The position numbers and the translations under genes were made by a program. DNA of 64,000 nt from Bradyrhizobium sp. CCGB12 (GTDB taxonomy: Bacteria; Pseudomonadota; Alphaproteobacteria; Rhizobiales; Xanthobacteraceae), in NCBI RefSeq assembly GCF_024199845.1, contig NZ_JANADO010000001.1, positions 310,001-374,000 on the forward strand, written 5' to 3'. Positions 1-10,384 of the stretch are shown one piece after another (position 1 is the stretch's first letter; every line of letters starts with the position of its first letter). The notes below the pieces were generated by a model. That model saw nothing but the letters and a program-made list of their open reading frames with translations. It had not been told where the DNA came from and did not search any database.

Positions 1-112
1 CTATCGATTGCGGACGGTCGCGGTCCCGGACCACGAATCTTCGCCAAACTTTGCGCTGGGGTAATGGGTCCTGGCTTCCGCCAGGACGACGGCCGAGGTT
101 GTGGCGCAACTC

Positions 113-760
113 CTACGGACGCGATGCCGCGTTGAACACCGCCAACTGCGCATCGAACGCCCGCCGGAATGCCGGCCGCGCTTCGCCGCGCGCGACATAG
201 GCGGCGATATCAGGGTATTCGTCGAGCAGGCCAGACGTGTTCAGACGGCGCAGCACCGTCACCATCATGAGATCGCCGGCGCTGAACGCGCCGTCGAGCC
301 AGGCGGCCTCACCGAGATGGCGGGACAGTTCGCCGAGCCTGGTACGGACACGATCCTGCAGCATCGGCAGCCGCTCCGCGTACCAGCTCTTGTCGCGCTC
401 GAACAACATTGCCATCCCGAGCTCGACGATCGGCGGCTCAAGCGTGCTCAGCGCGGCGAACATCCACGCGATGGCGCGGCTCCTCGCGTTTGCTTCGGTT
501 GGCAGCAGCCCGTTATGACGTTCGGCAATATGAAGCACGATCGCGCCGGACTCGAACAAAGCGAGATCGCCGTCCTCATACGTCGGGATCTGCCCGAACG
601 GATGCAGCGCACGATGCGCGGGCGCCTTCATGTCCTCGAACGAGACCAGGCGAACGTCATAGGGCTGGCCGACCTCCTCGAACGCCCAGCGCACCCGCAT
701 GTCGCGCGCCTGCCCGCGCCCGCGGTCGGGGGAGTTTTCGAAGGCGGTGATGGTGGGCAT
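113..760 (-). CDS. Glutathione S-transferase family protein
   Basis: This 215-residue cytosolic protein has the two-domain layout of glutathione transferases: an N-terminal thioredoxin-like fold (about residues 1-85) and an all-helical C-terminal half. The segment FGQIPTYEDGDLALFESGAI carries the cis-Pro after Gln-Ile and the Glu-Ser pair that binds the glutathione gamma-glutamyl group in the family. Length is normal for GSTs. It stands alone, divergent from the dehydrogenase on its right, so no substrate can be inferred. The family conjugates or reduces electrophiles with glutathione; which reaction this one performs is unknown. Confidence 0.88.
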   Translation of the reverse strand: MPTITAFENSPDRGRGQARDMRVRWAFEEVGQPYDVRLVSFEDMKAPAHRALHPFGQIPTYEDGDLALFESGAIVLHIAERHNGLLPTEANARSRAIAWMFAALSTLEPPIVELGMAMLFERDKSWYAERLPMLQDRVRTRLGELSRHLGEAAWLDGAFSAGDLMMVTVLRRLNTSGLLDEYPDIAAYVARGEARPAFRRAFDAQLAVFNAASRP

Positions 761-967
761 GGGAAGTCTCCGGGGTGGTGGCGCTTCGTCTCCCGAGGAC
801 GAACAGCGGGGGTGGATTCCGACAACCTATCGCGTTTTCTGGCGCGCAGGATGGGGAGAGCAAAGCGAAATCCATTGCCGACGCGCGTTGACCGTTTTGC
901 GACGTGATCCACTTCGCCAGGTCGCCTTGGATCGCTATACTGCCAATCTCAGCAGGATGGTGACCCC

Positions 968-1696
968 ATGGCGCGAGAATTGGAAGGCAAGGTTGCTGCA
1001 GTCACCGGGGCCGCGTCCGGCATCGGATTGGCGAGTACCGAGGCTATGTTGGCCGCGGGCGCGCGCGTGGTGATGGTCGACCGCGACGCCGCTGCGCTGA
1101 AGGCGCTCTGCAACAAGCACGGCGACACCGTGATCCCGCTGGTCGTCGACCTGCTCGATGCAAAAGACTGCGCAACGCTGCTGCCGCGCGTTTTGGAGAA
1201 GGCCGGCCAACTCGACATCCTGCATGCAAACGCAGGCACGTATGTCGGCGGCGACCTGGTCGATGCCGACACCGTGGCGATCGACCGGATGCTGAACCTG
1301 AATGTCAACGTCGTGATGAAAAACGTGCACGACGTGCTGCCGCACATGATCGAACGCCGGACCGGCGACATCATCGTCACGAGTTCGCTGGCTGCGCATT
1401 TTCCGACGCCGTGGGAACCGGTTTATGCGTCGTCCAAATGGGCGATCAACTGCTTTGTCCAGACGGTGCGGCGTCAGGTCTTCAAGCATGGCATTCGCGT
1501 GGGCTCGATCTCGCCCGGCCCGGTCGTCACCGCGCTGCTCGCGGACTGGCCGCCCGAGAAGCTGAAGGAAGCGAGGGATTCGGGAAGCCTGCTGGAAGCC
1601 CGCGACGTGGCTGAGGTCGTGATGTTCATGTTGACGCGGCCGAGCGGCATGACAATTCGCGACGTCGTGATGCTGCCGACCAATTTCGATCTTTAG
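968..1696 (+). CDS. SDR family oxidoreductase, ribitol 2-dehydrogenase-like
   Basis: A classical short-chain dehydrogenase of 242 residues. The NAD(P)-binding TGAASGIG motif lies at 13-20, the NAG motif near 88-90, catalytic Ser at 139/140, and YASSK at 153-157 supplies Tyr153 and Lys157. The central and C-terminal sequence (MLNLNVNVVMKNVHDVLPHM, RDVVMLPTNFDL) resembles rhizobial ribitol 2-dehydrogenases, which oxidise ribitol to D-ribulose. I see no neighbouring polyol transporter or kinase, so the sugar substrate is an inference from similarity only. The start ATG at 968 follows an AGGATGG ribosome site. Confidence 0.85.
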   Translation: MARELEGKVAAVTGAASGIGLASTEAMLAAGARVVMVDRDAAALKALCNKHGDTVIPLVVDLLDAKDCATLLPRVLEKAGQLDILHANAGTYVGGDLVDADTVAIDRMLNLNVNVVMKNVHDVLPHMIERRTGDIIVTSSLAAHFPTPWEPVYASSKWAINCFVQTVRRQVFKHGIRVGSISPGPVVTALLADWPPEKLKEARDSGSLLEARDVAEVVMFMLTRPSGMTIRDVVMLPTNFDL

Positions 1697-1707
1697 GGCG
1701 CATGTAG

Positions 1708-1800
1708 TTCGTAGGGTGGGGTAGCGCAGCGTAACCCACCACTTCTGGTTCCGCGGGGACGCACCTTGGTGGGTTACGCTGCGCTAACCCACCCTACGAA
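1708..1800. repeat. Palindromic intergenic repeat (family A)
   Basis: Two inverted arms of about 33 bases (TTCGTAGGGTGGG... and ...CCCACCCTACGAA) flank a 27-base loop. The arms carry the TAGCGCAGCGTAACCCACC word seen widely in Bradyrhizobium genomes. The right arm overlaps the 3' end of the DNA glycosylase gene and supplies its stop codon (1794-1796). As RNA it would form a long hairpin and could end transcription from both sides. Confidence 0.85.
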
Positions 1801-2327
1801 GTGATCCATTTCGCCAACTCCCGCCACGGCTCCAGCGTCCAATGCCCCGACGCCGCACCGGACGGCGAGGGCAGCACGAATATCTCCGGCAAGCTTCCAT
1901 CACGCTGCTGCCGCCCCAGCGCAATCCCGCTCGACGGCCTCGCATAAAACAGGCTCGCTGCCTTCTTGCTCGTGAACGCAACCGTCCGCGGCCGGTACTT
2001 TTCGATCTTGGCCCTGAAGCCGGATACGTCGATCGCCTCCGCCGCGATCTGGTGATCCATCCCCGCTCCCGTCTTGCAGACATCGGTGAAGCCGATCCCA
2101 AGCGCGATCAACTCCGCAAACTCGCCCGGCTGATAGCGCCGCGGCGTGATCCCGGCCTCATGGATCGCGCGCCAGAAGCGGTTGCCGGGATGGGCGTAAT
2201 AGTGCCCGAGCTCGGCCGAGAGCGTCGAGGCGGCGGTGCCGACGAAGACGAGACGGAGGTTGGGACGGAGCTGGTCGGGGAGGCGGTCAACGTTGATGTC
2301 TTGATCGCGCCTCTGCCCGAGTCGCAT
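1794..2327 (-). CDS. mug: Mismatch-specific (G:U/G:T) DNA glycosylase, Mug-like
   Basis: A 177-residue protein of the uracil-DNA glycosylase superfamily, family 2 type. GTAAS at 30-34 occupies the place of motif 1, YAHPGNRFW follows at 44-52, and LPSPSGAAS near the C-terminus matches the second active-site loop. Such enzymes remove uracil or thymine mispaired with guanine to start base-excision repair. Motif 1 has no Asn where the E. coli enzyme has its catalytic Asn, so activity may differ. The last codons and the stop lie inside a palindromic repeat. Single gene, no operon partner. Confidence 0.8.
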   Translation of the reverse strand: MRLGQRRDQDINVDRLPDQLRPNLRLVFVGTAASTLSAELGHYYAHPGNRFWRAIHEAGITPRRYQPGEFAELIALGIGFTDVCKTGAGMDHQIAAEAIDVSGFRAKIEKYRPRTVAFTSKKAASLFYARPSSGIALGRQQRDGSLPEIFVLPSPSGAASGHWTLEPWRELAKWITS

Positions 2328-2365
2328 GCGCGATCATCCTGAATAGGCTCGCTCGACCTTATGCC

Positions 2366-4060
2366 TCAAATTATTTGAAGCGATTTCATGAGGCCGCGGT
2401 GTACAACGATCTTTTCTTTGAAATTGAACTCAGCTTCTGGTCTCACGTGTCGAAAAATGTGCACGCCCACCTTTGCAACATTTCCAATAATCGAGAAGTA
2501 AAAGAGGGTTTTTAAGATCATATCGACGTCTTTGATCTGAACTGCGCCTACTTGGGCGCGCTCTTCGTAAGCCTTTCGGAATTCGCTTATGCTCAGAATC
2601 CACTTTCGCGTCTCGGAGAAGATCGCCAAGACCTTGCCGATGTCAGGAATGATTCCGTGAATTTCGTCAATCAACTCTTTTCTCAAGTAGTTGGAATACA
2701 ACTTGTCAGCATCCCTGATCGTCTCGATGGAAATTTCTCGGCGTGACCGTTTCAATTCGAGTGCCGCGCATTCTTGGAGATAATTGATATAGTCGCGCGG
2801 TCGACCTTGCGTACTCATCGTAATGTACTCAAACGAGCTTGTTGTCTTCTTTCCACCCGAAAAGGTTACAGCTTCACGACTGAAGAGAGAGTACCAAAGA
2901 ATGTCAAAGTCTTCGTCGTTTTGTCCGACCACCTTGGCAAGTCGATGAGATAGAAGCCCCTTGATGCTCTCCGGCGTCCACTCTAGGTCAACCTCGAAAT
3001 CACGCCACTTGTTCTTGTCTGGGTCCTGTAACAGATCGTAAATGTCGTCGCGCAAGAAAACTACCGGGTACAATTTATGTCCCTTGGTCGTTACAATCGA
3101 TCGTACGTCTTGAACCGCTTTGAAGAGGCTGGTTAGGAGATCTAGATACTCACTCTTGTTGTAGGTCTCAAAGATGTTCTTGTAATCCTCGTCCAGTTCG
3201 TCAAACAAAACCAAGAAGGTCTGATTGGGCATGTGTTTGACTACGAATTGCTCCAGATTTTCTACCTTCTCTTGAATTGTTATTTTCTTTTTTTCCTTGA
3301 ACCACTTCGAGATGTTGATGCCGGTCCCTAAGACGCTGATTCCGAAATCTCCGGCGATCCATTTTCCGACGATCGTTCCAAGATTATCGCTATCTGGATT
3401 TGGGAAGGCCTTCAAAATTGTGTCTCGAACCAGCGGATCGCACTTGGTGCTCTGCGCAATCAGCTTGCATACAGATGAGTATATGATGAGCTTCCAAATG
3501 GTGATGTATTGGTTTGGGCGCCGATAACTTTCGTTCTCCTGAGCGTAAAGCTCGTTGAACGGGAAGTTTTTGAAGGTAAGCTTTGAGACGAGCCGGTTGC
3601 TATCGGAGGTCTCGGCTAGGTATTGAACGAGCGCGGTCTTTCCCGTTCCTTTGCGGCCAATCACATATGATGCGTCACCGGTAGCGATGTCGTTGAGTTC
3701 GGGGATCGCAAAGAAATAGCGTTTGACATCATCTAACTTAGCCTCAAGTTTCCAGCGGGCAATGTCGCCGAGGCATTTTTCGCGTACTTCGTCGCTGAGG
3801 CCGAGGTTCGGCCCTAAATAAGGTCCGAATTTTCTTGGTGCTCGATTCGGCGTACCAGGCAGTGGCTCTACGCAAATTGCTTGCGGTCTTCCCCCCTTCT
3901 CGACCAGTTCAAATTGAACTCCGTCGCCCGTGCGAAGGGTGTCCCAAATGCCGCTGAACTGGCTTGAATGAAAAAAGTAGTCGCTTCCATCCGACTGGGA
4001 ATGGATGAAGCCAAAGGTCTTTCCATGGGGAATGTTGCGAATTTTGCCGACGTATTTCAT
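2366..4060 (-). CDS. Cold-shock-domain/P-loop ATPase fusion protein
   Basis: A 564-residue protein with two visible parts. Residues 1-66 look like a cold-shock (OB-fold) domain: KTFGFIH at 14-20 and DYFFHSSQF at 27-35 match the RNP1- and RNP2-like nucleic-acid-binding strands. The rest is a P-loop NTPase: Walker A GRKGTGKT at 135-142, Walker B FLVLFDELDED at 282-292, then VVFLRDDIYD near 333-342 and a GRPRDYI element. It resembles the uncharacterised Sll1717-type P-loop ATPases, recalled not searched. Codon use is clearly AT-richer than all neighbours, suggesting acquisition. It sits alone between the glycosylase gene and thiC. A role in sensing foreign or stress RNA is only a guess. Confidence 0.8.
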   Translation of the reverse strand: MKYVGKIRNIPHGKTFGFIHSQSDGSDYFFHSSQFSGIWDTLRTGDGVQFELVEKGGRPQAICVEPLPGTPNRAPRKFGPYLGPNLGLSDEVREKCLGDIARWKLEAKLDDVKRYFFAIPELNDIATGDASYVIGRKGTGKTALVQYLAETSDSNRLVSKLTFKNFPFNELYAQENESYRRPNQYITIWKLIIYSSVCKLIAQSTKCDPLVRDTILKAFPNPDSDNLGTIVGKWIAGDFGISVLGTGINISKWFKEKKKITIQEKVENLEQFVVKHMPNQTFLVLFDELDEDYKNIFETYNKSEYLDLLTSLFKAVQDVRSIVTTKGHKLYPVVFLRDDIYDLLQDPDKNKWRDFEVDLEWTPESIKGLLSHRLAKVVGQNDEDFDILWYSLFSREAVTFSGGKKTTSSFEYITMSTQGRPRDYINYLQECAALELKRSRREISIETIRDADKLYSNYLRKELIDEIHGIIPDIGKVLAIFSETRKWILSISEFRKAYEERAQVGAVQIKDVDMILKTLFYFSIIGNVAKVGVHIFRHVRPEAEFNFKEKIVVHRGLMKSLQII

Positions 4061-4182
4061 GATCCCGTCCGAGATTTGGGAGGGTTGTCTGATCTACACG
4101 TTACGATTGCATAATGCAGCCTAGATCCGCCTTCGGCAATAACTTCATGTAGTTATAGGGCTTCGATAATGTAAAACCACTC

Positions 4183-4210
4183 TAGTCGAGGAAGTTGCCT
4201 CCCTCGACTA
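4183..4210 (-). terminator. Possible terminator hairpin after thiC
   Basis: Perfect 9-base arms (TAGTCGAGG / CCTCGACTA) with a 10-base loop lie between the end of thiC and the ATPase gene. Read on the minus strand the hairpin is followed by GAGTGGTTTTAC, a weak T-rich stretch. It could end the thiamin transcript before the ATPase gene. Not proven. Confidence 0.4.
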
Positions 4211-4270
4211 AGGCGTTCGTCTTAGCCGGCTGCATCCACTAGGTCAGCGGCCCGAGCGTCAAGCCGCCCC

Positions 4271-6325
<2,055 letters not shown>

Positions 6326-6363
6326 GGGATGAAGTTTGGGCGACGCTGGTGAGTTCTTGCTCC

Positions 6364-6448
6364 GTCATTGCGAGGAGCCCTTGCGACGAAGCAATCCAGA
6401 CTGTCTCCGCGGAGGGATTCTGGATTGCTTCGCTTCGCTCGCAATGAC
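6364..6448. repeat. Palindromic repeat (family B), copy 1
   Basis: Inverted arms GTCATTGCGAG...AAGCAATCCAGA and TCTGGATTGCTTCGCTTCGC...GCAATGAC. The same element recurs at 33286-33399 and 52518-52602. It sits just downstream of thiE, inside the thiamin gene run. Confidence 0.85.
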
Positions 6449-6468
6449 GAGTGGAAAGAGCGTGCGCA

Positions 6469-7074
6469 TCACGCGGTCTCCTTCAGGCCGAGCCATTGCC
6501 GCACGCGGGCATCGGGGTCGGCGTTCTGGGTGACGTCGGACACGACGGCAATCGAATCCGCGCCCGCCGCAAAGATCTCCGCGGCGTGCTCGAACTTGAT
6601 GCCGCCGATCGCGACCAGCGGGATGTTGCCGATGCGCTTTTTCCATTCCGTGATCTTTGGAATGCCCTGCGGCTCGAACCGCATCGACTTCAAGGTGGTG
6701 AAGAAGATCGGGCCGAGCGCGACGTAATCCGGCTTGGCCGCGAGCGCGTTCTCAAGTTCGGCGTCGTCATGGGTGGAGATGCCGAGCGACAGACCGGCCT
6801 CGCGGATGGCGTCGAGGTCGGCGTCGGCGAGATCCTCCTGGCCGAGATGCAGATATTTCGCGCCGGCGACGACCGCCGCGCGCCAATAGTCGTTCACGAC
6901 CAGCTTGGCCTGCGTGTCCTTGGTGATCGCCAGCGCGTCGGTGACGATCTGGAGCGCGTCGGCGTCGTTGAGCTCCTTCGCGCGCAGCTGGATGGTGCCG
7001 ACGCCGAGTTTTGTCAGCCGCTCGACCCATTTGAGGCTGTCGACGACGGGATAGAAGCGATCAGGATACGGCAT
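6469..7074 (-). CDS. thiE: Thiamine phosphate synthase ThiE
   Basis: A TIM-barrel enzyme of 201 residues that joins the pyrimidine pyrophosphate (HMP-PP) to the thiazole phosphate (THZ-P) to give thiamin phosphate. RFYPVVDS opens the first strand, QLRAKELND and HLGQEDL contain conserved substrate and Mg-binding regions, and LGPIFFTT and IGGIKFEHA follow. I chose the ATG at 7074, which overlaps the end of thiG by 14 bases; the longer frame would need a TTG start with no better ribosome site. Overlap implies translation coupled to thiG. Confidence 0.95.
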   Translation of the reverse strand: MPYPDRFYPVVDSLKWVERLTKLGVGTIQLRAKELNDADALQIVTDALAITKDTQAKLVVNDYWRAAVVAGAKYLHLGQEDLADADLDAIREAGLSLGISTHDDAELENALAAKPDYVALGPIFFTTLKSMRFEPQGIPKITEWKKRIGNIPLVAIGGIKFEHAAEIFAAGADSIAVVSDVTQNADPDARVRQWLGLKETA

Positions 7075-7843
7075 GCCAGAACGGGGTCCCAACGACAGGG
7101 GTGGAGGGGGAGGCGAAGTCGCGGGCGTTCATCAGCCCGGCCTCGTAGGCGGTGCGGCCGGCCTCGATGCCGAGGCGGAAGGCGTTGGCCATGGCGACGG
7201 GATCGGCGGCTTTCGCAATGGCGGTGTTGAGCAGCACGGCGTCATAGCCGAGCTCGAGCGCATGCGCGGCGTGCGAGGGCGCACCGATGCCGGCGTCGAC
7301 CACCAGCGTGATGTCGGGCAGCCGGTCGCGCAACAATTTCAGCGCGTCGCGGTTGATGATGCCCTTGGCGCTGCCGATCGGCGCGGCCCACGGCATCACC
7401 ACCTTGCAGCCGGCATCGACGAGACGGTTCGCGACCGAGAGGTCCTCGGTGCAATAGGGGAAGACCTCAAAGCCGTCCTTGATCAGGATGGCGGCGGCCT
7501 CGACCAGGCCCACGACATCGGGCTGGAGCGTGTCGTTGTCGGCGATCACCTCCAGCTTGATCCAGTTCGTGCCGAACAATTCGCGGGCGAGTTTTGCCGT
7601 CGTCACCGCCTCGCGCACGCTGCGGCAGCCGGCGGTGTTCGGCAGCACAGTGACGTCGAGCTCGCGGATCAGCTTCCAGAAGGCATCGCCCGTCTTGCCG
7701 CCGGCGGCCTCGCGCCGCAACGACACCGTGACGATGTTCGAGCCGGAGGCGCGGATCGCTTCCTGCATGATTGCAGGCGAAGGATAGAGCGCGCTGCCGA
7801 TCAGGAGGCGCGAGGCGAAGGTCTTGCCGTAGAAGGTCACCAT
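7061..7843 (-). CDS. thiG: Thiazole synthase ThiG
   Basis: A 260-residue TIM-barrel enzyme that forms the thiazole ring from deoxyxylulose phosphate, dehydroglycine and the ThiS thiocarboxylate. [15 protein letters not shown] at the N-terminus and NWIKLEVI in the middle are conserved, the latter holding the Schiff-base lysine in the family. [14 protein letters not shown] and [18 protein letters not shown] form the phosphate-binding end. It overlaps thiE downstream, while a 194-base gap holding a palindromic repeat separates it from thiS upstream. Confidence 0.97.
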   Translation of the reverse strand: MVTFYGKTFASRLLIGSALYPSPAIMQEAIRASGSNIVTVSLRREAAGGKTGDAFWKLIRELDVTVLPNTAGCRSVREAVTTAKLARELFGTNWIKLEVIADNDTLQPDVVGLVEAAAILIKDGFEVFPYCTEDLSVANRLVDAGCKVVMPWAAPIGSAKGIINRDALKLLRDRLPDITLVVDAGIGAPSHAAHALELGYDAVLLNTAIAKAADPVAMANAFRLGIEAGRTAYEAGLMNARDFASPSTPVVGTPFWHAVS

Positions 7844-7871
7844 GATGGTGGTTCCTCGAATTCAGTGCGCC

Positions 7872-8010
7872 CCCTCGCCCCGCTTGCGGGGAGAGGGTTG
7901 GGGTGAGGGGGAGTCTCCGCGGGCACGGTGAGAGTTGGACTCGCGGAGAGTCCCCCTCACCCGGAATTTGCCTTGCAAATTCCGGCCTCTCCCCGCAGGC
8001 GGGGAGAGGC
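7872..8010. repeat. Palindromic repeat (family C), copy 1, between thiS and thiG
   Basis: Arms built on CCTCGCCCCGCTTGCGGGGAG and CTCCCCGCAGGCGGGGAGAGG enclose GTGAGGGGGAGTCTCCGCG and its inverse GCGGAGAGTCCCCCTCAC. Related copies occur at 14257-14397, 29768-29954 and, more diverged, near 36987-37137. It interrupts the thiamin operon and could set mRNA stability or partly terminate. Confidence 0.8.
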
Positions 8011-8037
8011 GAAGGAAAGCGATAGCTTCGTTCACCA

Positions 8038-8235
8038 TCATCCTCCCTGCCGCGGTGTGATGATCTCGATCTCGTCGCCGGCTTTCAGCGCGGTCTCGGC
8101 CCAGCGGCTTTTCGGCACGACGTCGTAGTTCAGCGCGATGGCGAAATGCGTGCCCTCGTAGTCGAGCTCGGCCAGCAGCGCATCGACGCTGGCCGAGTTC
8201 ACCTCGCGCTGCTCGCCGTTCACGATCACGCGCAT
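8038..8235 (-). CDS. thiS: Sulfur carrier protein ThiS
   Basis: A 65-residue ubiquitin-like sulfur carrier. It begins MRVIVNGEQ and ends with the required Gly-Gly tail (ITPRQGG), which is adenylylated and converted to a thiocarboxylate that gives sulfur to ThiG. Its start overlaps the last codons of thiO by 10 bases, so the two are probably translated together. Confidence 0.96.
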   Translation of the reverse strand: MRVIVNGEQREVNSASVDALLAELDYEGTHFAIALNYDVVPKSRWAETALKAGDEIEIITPRQGG

Positions 8236-9248
8236 TGCATCACCTCGTTGTCGATCTGGCCGCGCTGGACGTAGGCCAGCGTCAGCTCGGCGAGCGCGGG
8301 CGCGAGCAGGAAGCCGTGGCGGTAAAGCCCGTTGACGCTGATCTTGCCGCCGCGAATGCCGATGCGCGGCAGATTGTCGGGGAAGGCGGGACGCAGGCCC
8401 GAGCCGAATTCGACGATGCGCGCCTCGCCGAAAGCGGGGTGCACGGCGTAGGCGGCGCCCAGCAGCTCCAGCGCCGAGCGCACGCTGACGCCGGTGTCTT
8501 CCGCCTCGATCGAGGTGGCGCCCAGCATGAACAGGCCATCCTCGCGCGGGATCACGTAGAGCGGCCAGCGCGGATGGATCAGCCGCACCGGACGCGCAAG
8601 CTGCACCTCGGTAGTCTCGATCAGGATCATCTCGCCCTTGACGCCGCGCAGCTCAGGCTGCTCGTCGCGCGCGCCAAGGCCGCGGCAGTCGATCACGAGG
8701 CCGTCGAGATCCTTTGCGAGATCCTGGGCGCTGACGTCGCTTTCGAACTTGATGGTGCCGCCGGCGGCGCGGATGCGCTCGTGCAGTTTCGGCAGCACGC
8801 GGCGCGGCTCGACATGACCCTCGGTCGGGAAGAACAGCGCGTCGCGGAAGCGGCCCTCCAGCGACGGCTCCAGCGCGGCGAGGCCGGCGGCGTCGAGCCG
8901 CTCGTGACCCGCGGTCATCCTCGCAAAACGCTCGAAATCGTTGCGCTCGCGCGGATGGGCGACGACGAGCGAGCCGTTGAAGGGGGTGTCGGGCAGCTCG
9001 CGCCGCCAGATGTCGAGGGAGCGCAGGCCGAGCCTGGAGATGATGGGTTCGGCGACCTCCGCCTCGCACCAGGGCGCGAGCATGCCGCCGGCCCAGTGGC
9101 TGGTGGCATCGGTCATCGCAGCGTCACCGCGCTCGTGTAGCGTCACGGCATGGCCGGCCTGCGCAAACAACAGCGCTTGCCAGGCCCCTGCGATGCCTGC
9201 GCCGATGATGGATACCGGTGAATCCGGTCGCTTGGTCGTCTGCAACAT
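8226..9248 (-). CDS. thiO: Glycine oxidase ThiO (FAD-dependent)
   Basis: A 340-residue member of the D-amino-acid oxidase family. The N-terminal IIGAGIAGAWQALLFAQAG is the FAD-binding Rossmann motif, and GSGLRPAFPDNLPRIG near the C-terminus is the conserved second FAD region. It oxidises glycine to the imine that ThiG needs, with release of hydrogen peroxide. It is the first gene after the TPP riboswitch, whose 3' end lies only about five bases before its ATG, so the ribosome site is probably within reach of the switch. Confidence 0.95.
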   Translation of the reverse strand: MLQTTKRPDSPVSIIGAGIAGAWQALLFAQAGHAVTLHERGDAAMTDATSHWAGGMLAPWCEAEVAEPIISRLGLRSLDIWRRELPDTPFNGSLVVAHPRERNDFERFARMTAGHERLDAAGLAALEPSLEGRFRDALFFPTEGHVEPRRVLPKLHERIRAAGGTIKFESDVSAQDLAKDLDGLVIDCRGLGARDEQPELRGVKGEMILIETTEVQLARPVRLIHPRWPLYVIPREDGLFMLGATSIEAEDTGVSVRSALELLGAAYAVHPAFGEARIVEFGSGLRPAFPDNLPRIGIRGGKISVNGLYRHGFLLAPALAELTLAYVQRGQIDNEVMQCA

Positions 9249-9252
9249 CCCT

Positions 9253-9357
9253 GTCCCTTCGCCGGCATGACCCGGATCAGGTTCAAAGGGTCACCGCGGT
9301 CCTGGGCGTCATTGCCCATTTAGCGGTATCTCAGCTCCTCCTCGGAGCACCCCTCGG
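9253..9357 (-). promoter_or_regulatory. TPP riboswitch (THI element)
   Basis: Read on the minus strand the sequence shows GGGGTGCTCCGAGGAGGAG, then CTGAGATACCGC, and after a variable stem ACCCTTTGAACCTGATCCGG and GTCATGCCGGCGAAGGGA. These are the invariant parts of the thiamin pyrophosphate aptamer (P2/J2-3 CUGAGA and the P4-P5 ACCUGAUC...GCCGGCG). It immediately precedes thiO. Binding of TPP should lower expression of thiO-thiS-thiG-thiE and perhaps thiC. The very short distance to the ATG favours control of translation initiation. Confidence 0.96.
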
Positions 9358-9418
9358 AACGGCTCTAATGTATGCCAGTGACGGACGGTGTCAACGCGTT
9401 TGGCCCGGAACCCCACCG

Positions 9419-9557
9419 CTCGTGCCCCGGACGCGATGCAGCGCTCCGCGTTTTGGCGGCGTGATGCGTCGCAGAGCCGGGGCCCATGCATATGTGGGAT
9501 ACTGGGTCCCGGTTCAGCACTGCGGCACTACGCGCCGCAGTGCGCCCGGGACACGAG
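9419..9557. repeat. Palindromic repeat (family G), copy 1
   Basis: Outer arms CTCGTGCCCCGGACGCG and GCGCCCGGGACACGAG with inner GCAGAGCCGGGGCCCA / TGGGTCCCGGTTCAGC. A related element lies at 63023-63124. It fills the gap between the thiamin riboswitch and the lytic transglycosylase 3' end and may act as terminator for the latter. Nothing else is visible from 9358 to 9562. Confidence 0.75.
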
Positions 9558-9562
9558 AGTTG

Positions 9563-10141
9563 CTATTTAGGCGCCTGCGCCCGCGCGTTGCGGACGCGCT
9601 GGGCGAGCTTCCGATGCGGCGCTGTGCCGAACATCGGCTGGGGGTTGCCGTTCGGCTCGAGCCAGGGCTGCCCCAGATTTGGCTGGCCAAAATTGCTCTG
9701 GCCCATATTGGTCTCGCCCATATTGGCGACCTGCACGGCTTCCTGCCGCTGCCGCTTTGCAACGTAGTAATAGCCGCCCGCGAAATAACGCACAGCTCTC
9801 GCGTGGTCGCCATTGGCGGCGCGGTAGGCGCCGGCGAGGTATTTGACGGCATAGGTGAGGTTGGTGTTGGGATCGCGCAGGCCGGCGGCATCGCCGGTGT
9901 AGCCGACCCCGCGGGCGGTCGCGAGCTTGATCTGCATCAGCCCGATGGTGCCGCCGCGGCCGACGAGGCCCGGCTGATAGCGGCTCTCGCGCATGATGAC
10001 GCGGTGTACCAGCGCTTCCGGCACGCCGTTGGCGCGTGCATGGGCTGCGACCATCTCGGCATATTCGGCTTCGCCGGCAAATGCGGCCTGCGGCAACGTC
10101 AGTGCGGCCGCGAGCAGCGCGGCAATGCTTAAAATCTTCAT
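9563..10141 (-). CDS. Lytic transglycosylase domain protein
   Basis: A 192-residue exported protein. The start at 10141 gives a clear signal peptide (MKILSIAALLAAALTLPQ, cleavage after AFA). The SLT domain follows: VIMRESRYQPG contains the catalytic Glu, then GTIGLMQIK and the NLTYAVKYLAG segment typical of Slt/MltE folds. It cleaves peptidoglycan glycan strands to 1,6-anhydro ends in the periplasm. The C-terminal part has a short Asn/Gly/Gln repeat (NMGETNMGQSNFGQPNLGQP). A longer upstream frame exists but lacks a signal peptide and is not supported. Confidence 0.88.
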   Translation of the reverse strand: MKILSIAALLAAALTLPQAAFAGEAEYAEMVAAHARANGVPEALVHRVIMRESRYQPGLVGRGGTIGLMQIKLATARGVGYTGDAAGLRDPNTNLTYAVKYLAGAYRAANGDHARAVRYFAGGYYYVAKRQRQEAVQVANMGETNMGQSNFGQPNLGQPWLEPNGNPQPMFGTAPHRKLAQRVRNARAQAPK

Positions 10142-10384
10142 CGAAATATTCCTCGGCAGAACGGACCTGCACCCTTGTGCGTTAGGCCGTGGGAACACGG
10201 CGATGATGTGGCGAAAAGTCGCCGCCGGCGATTTTCGCCGCGCCGTCGCTGCAGCCGTCGCTTTTACGACGTAAACCTGAGTCAAGTTTTGAGCTGGCGG
10301 AGCGCTTTGACGCGACAGCAGGTTTGTCCATTCGCGCCTTCGCCCAAAAATCGCTCTTCGAGAACAGCAACTGGGAGGACGTCC

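Noticed and set aside
7872..8010. CRISPR-like repeat array
   Set aside because: The repeats are inverted arms of a single palindrome, not direct repeats with spacers.
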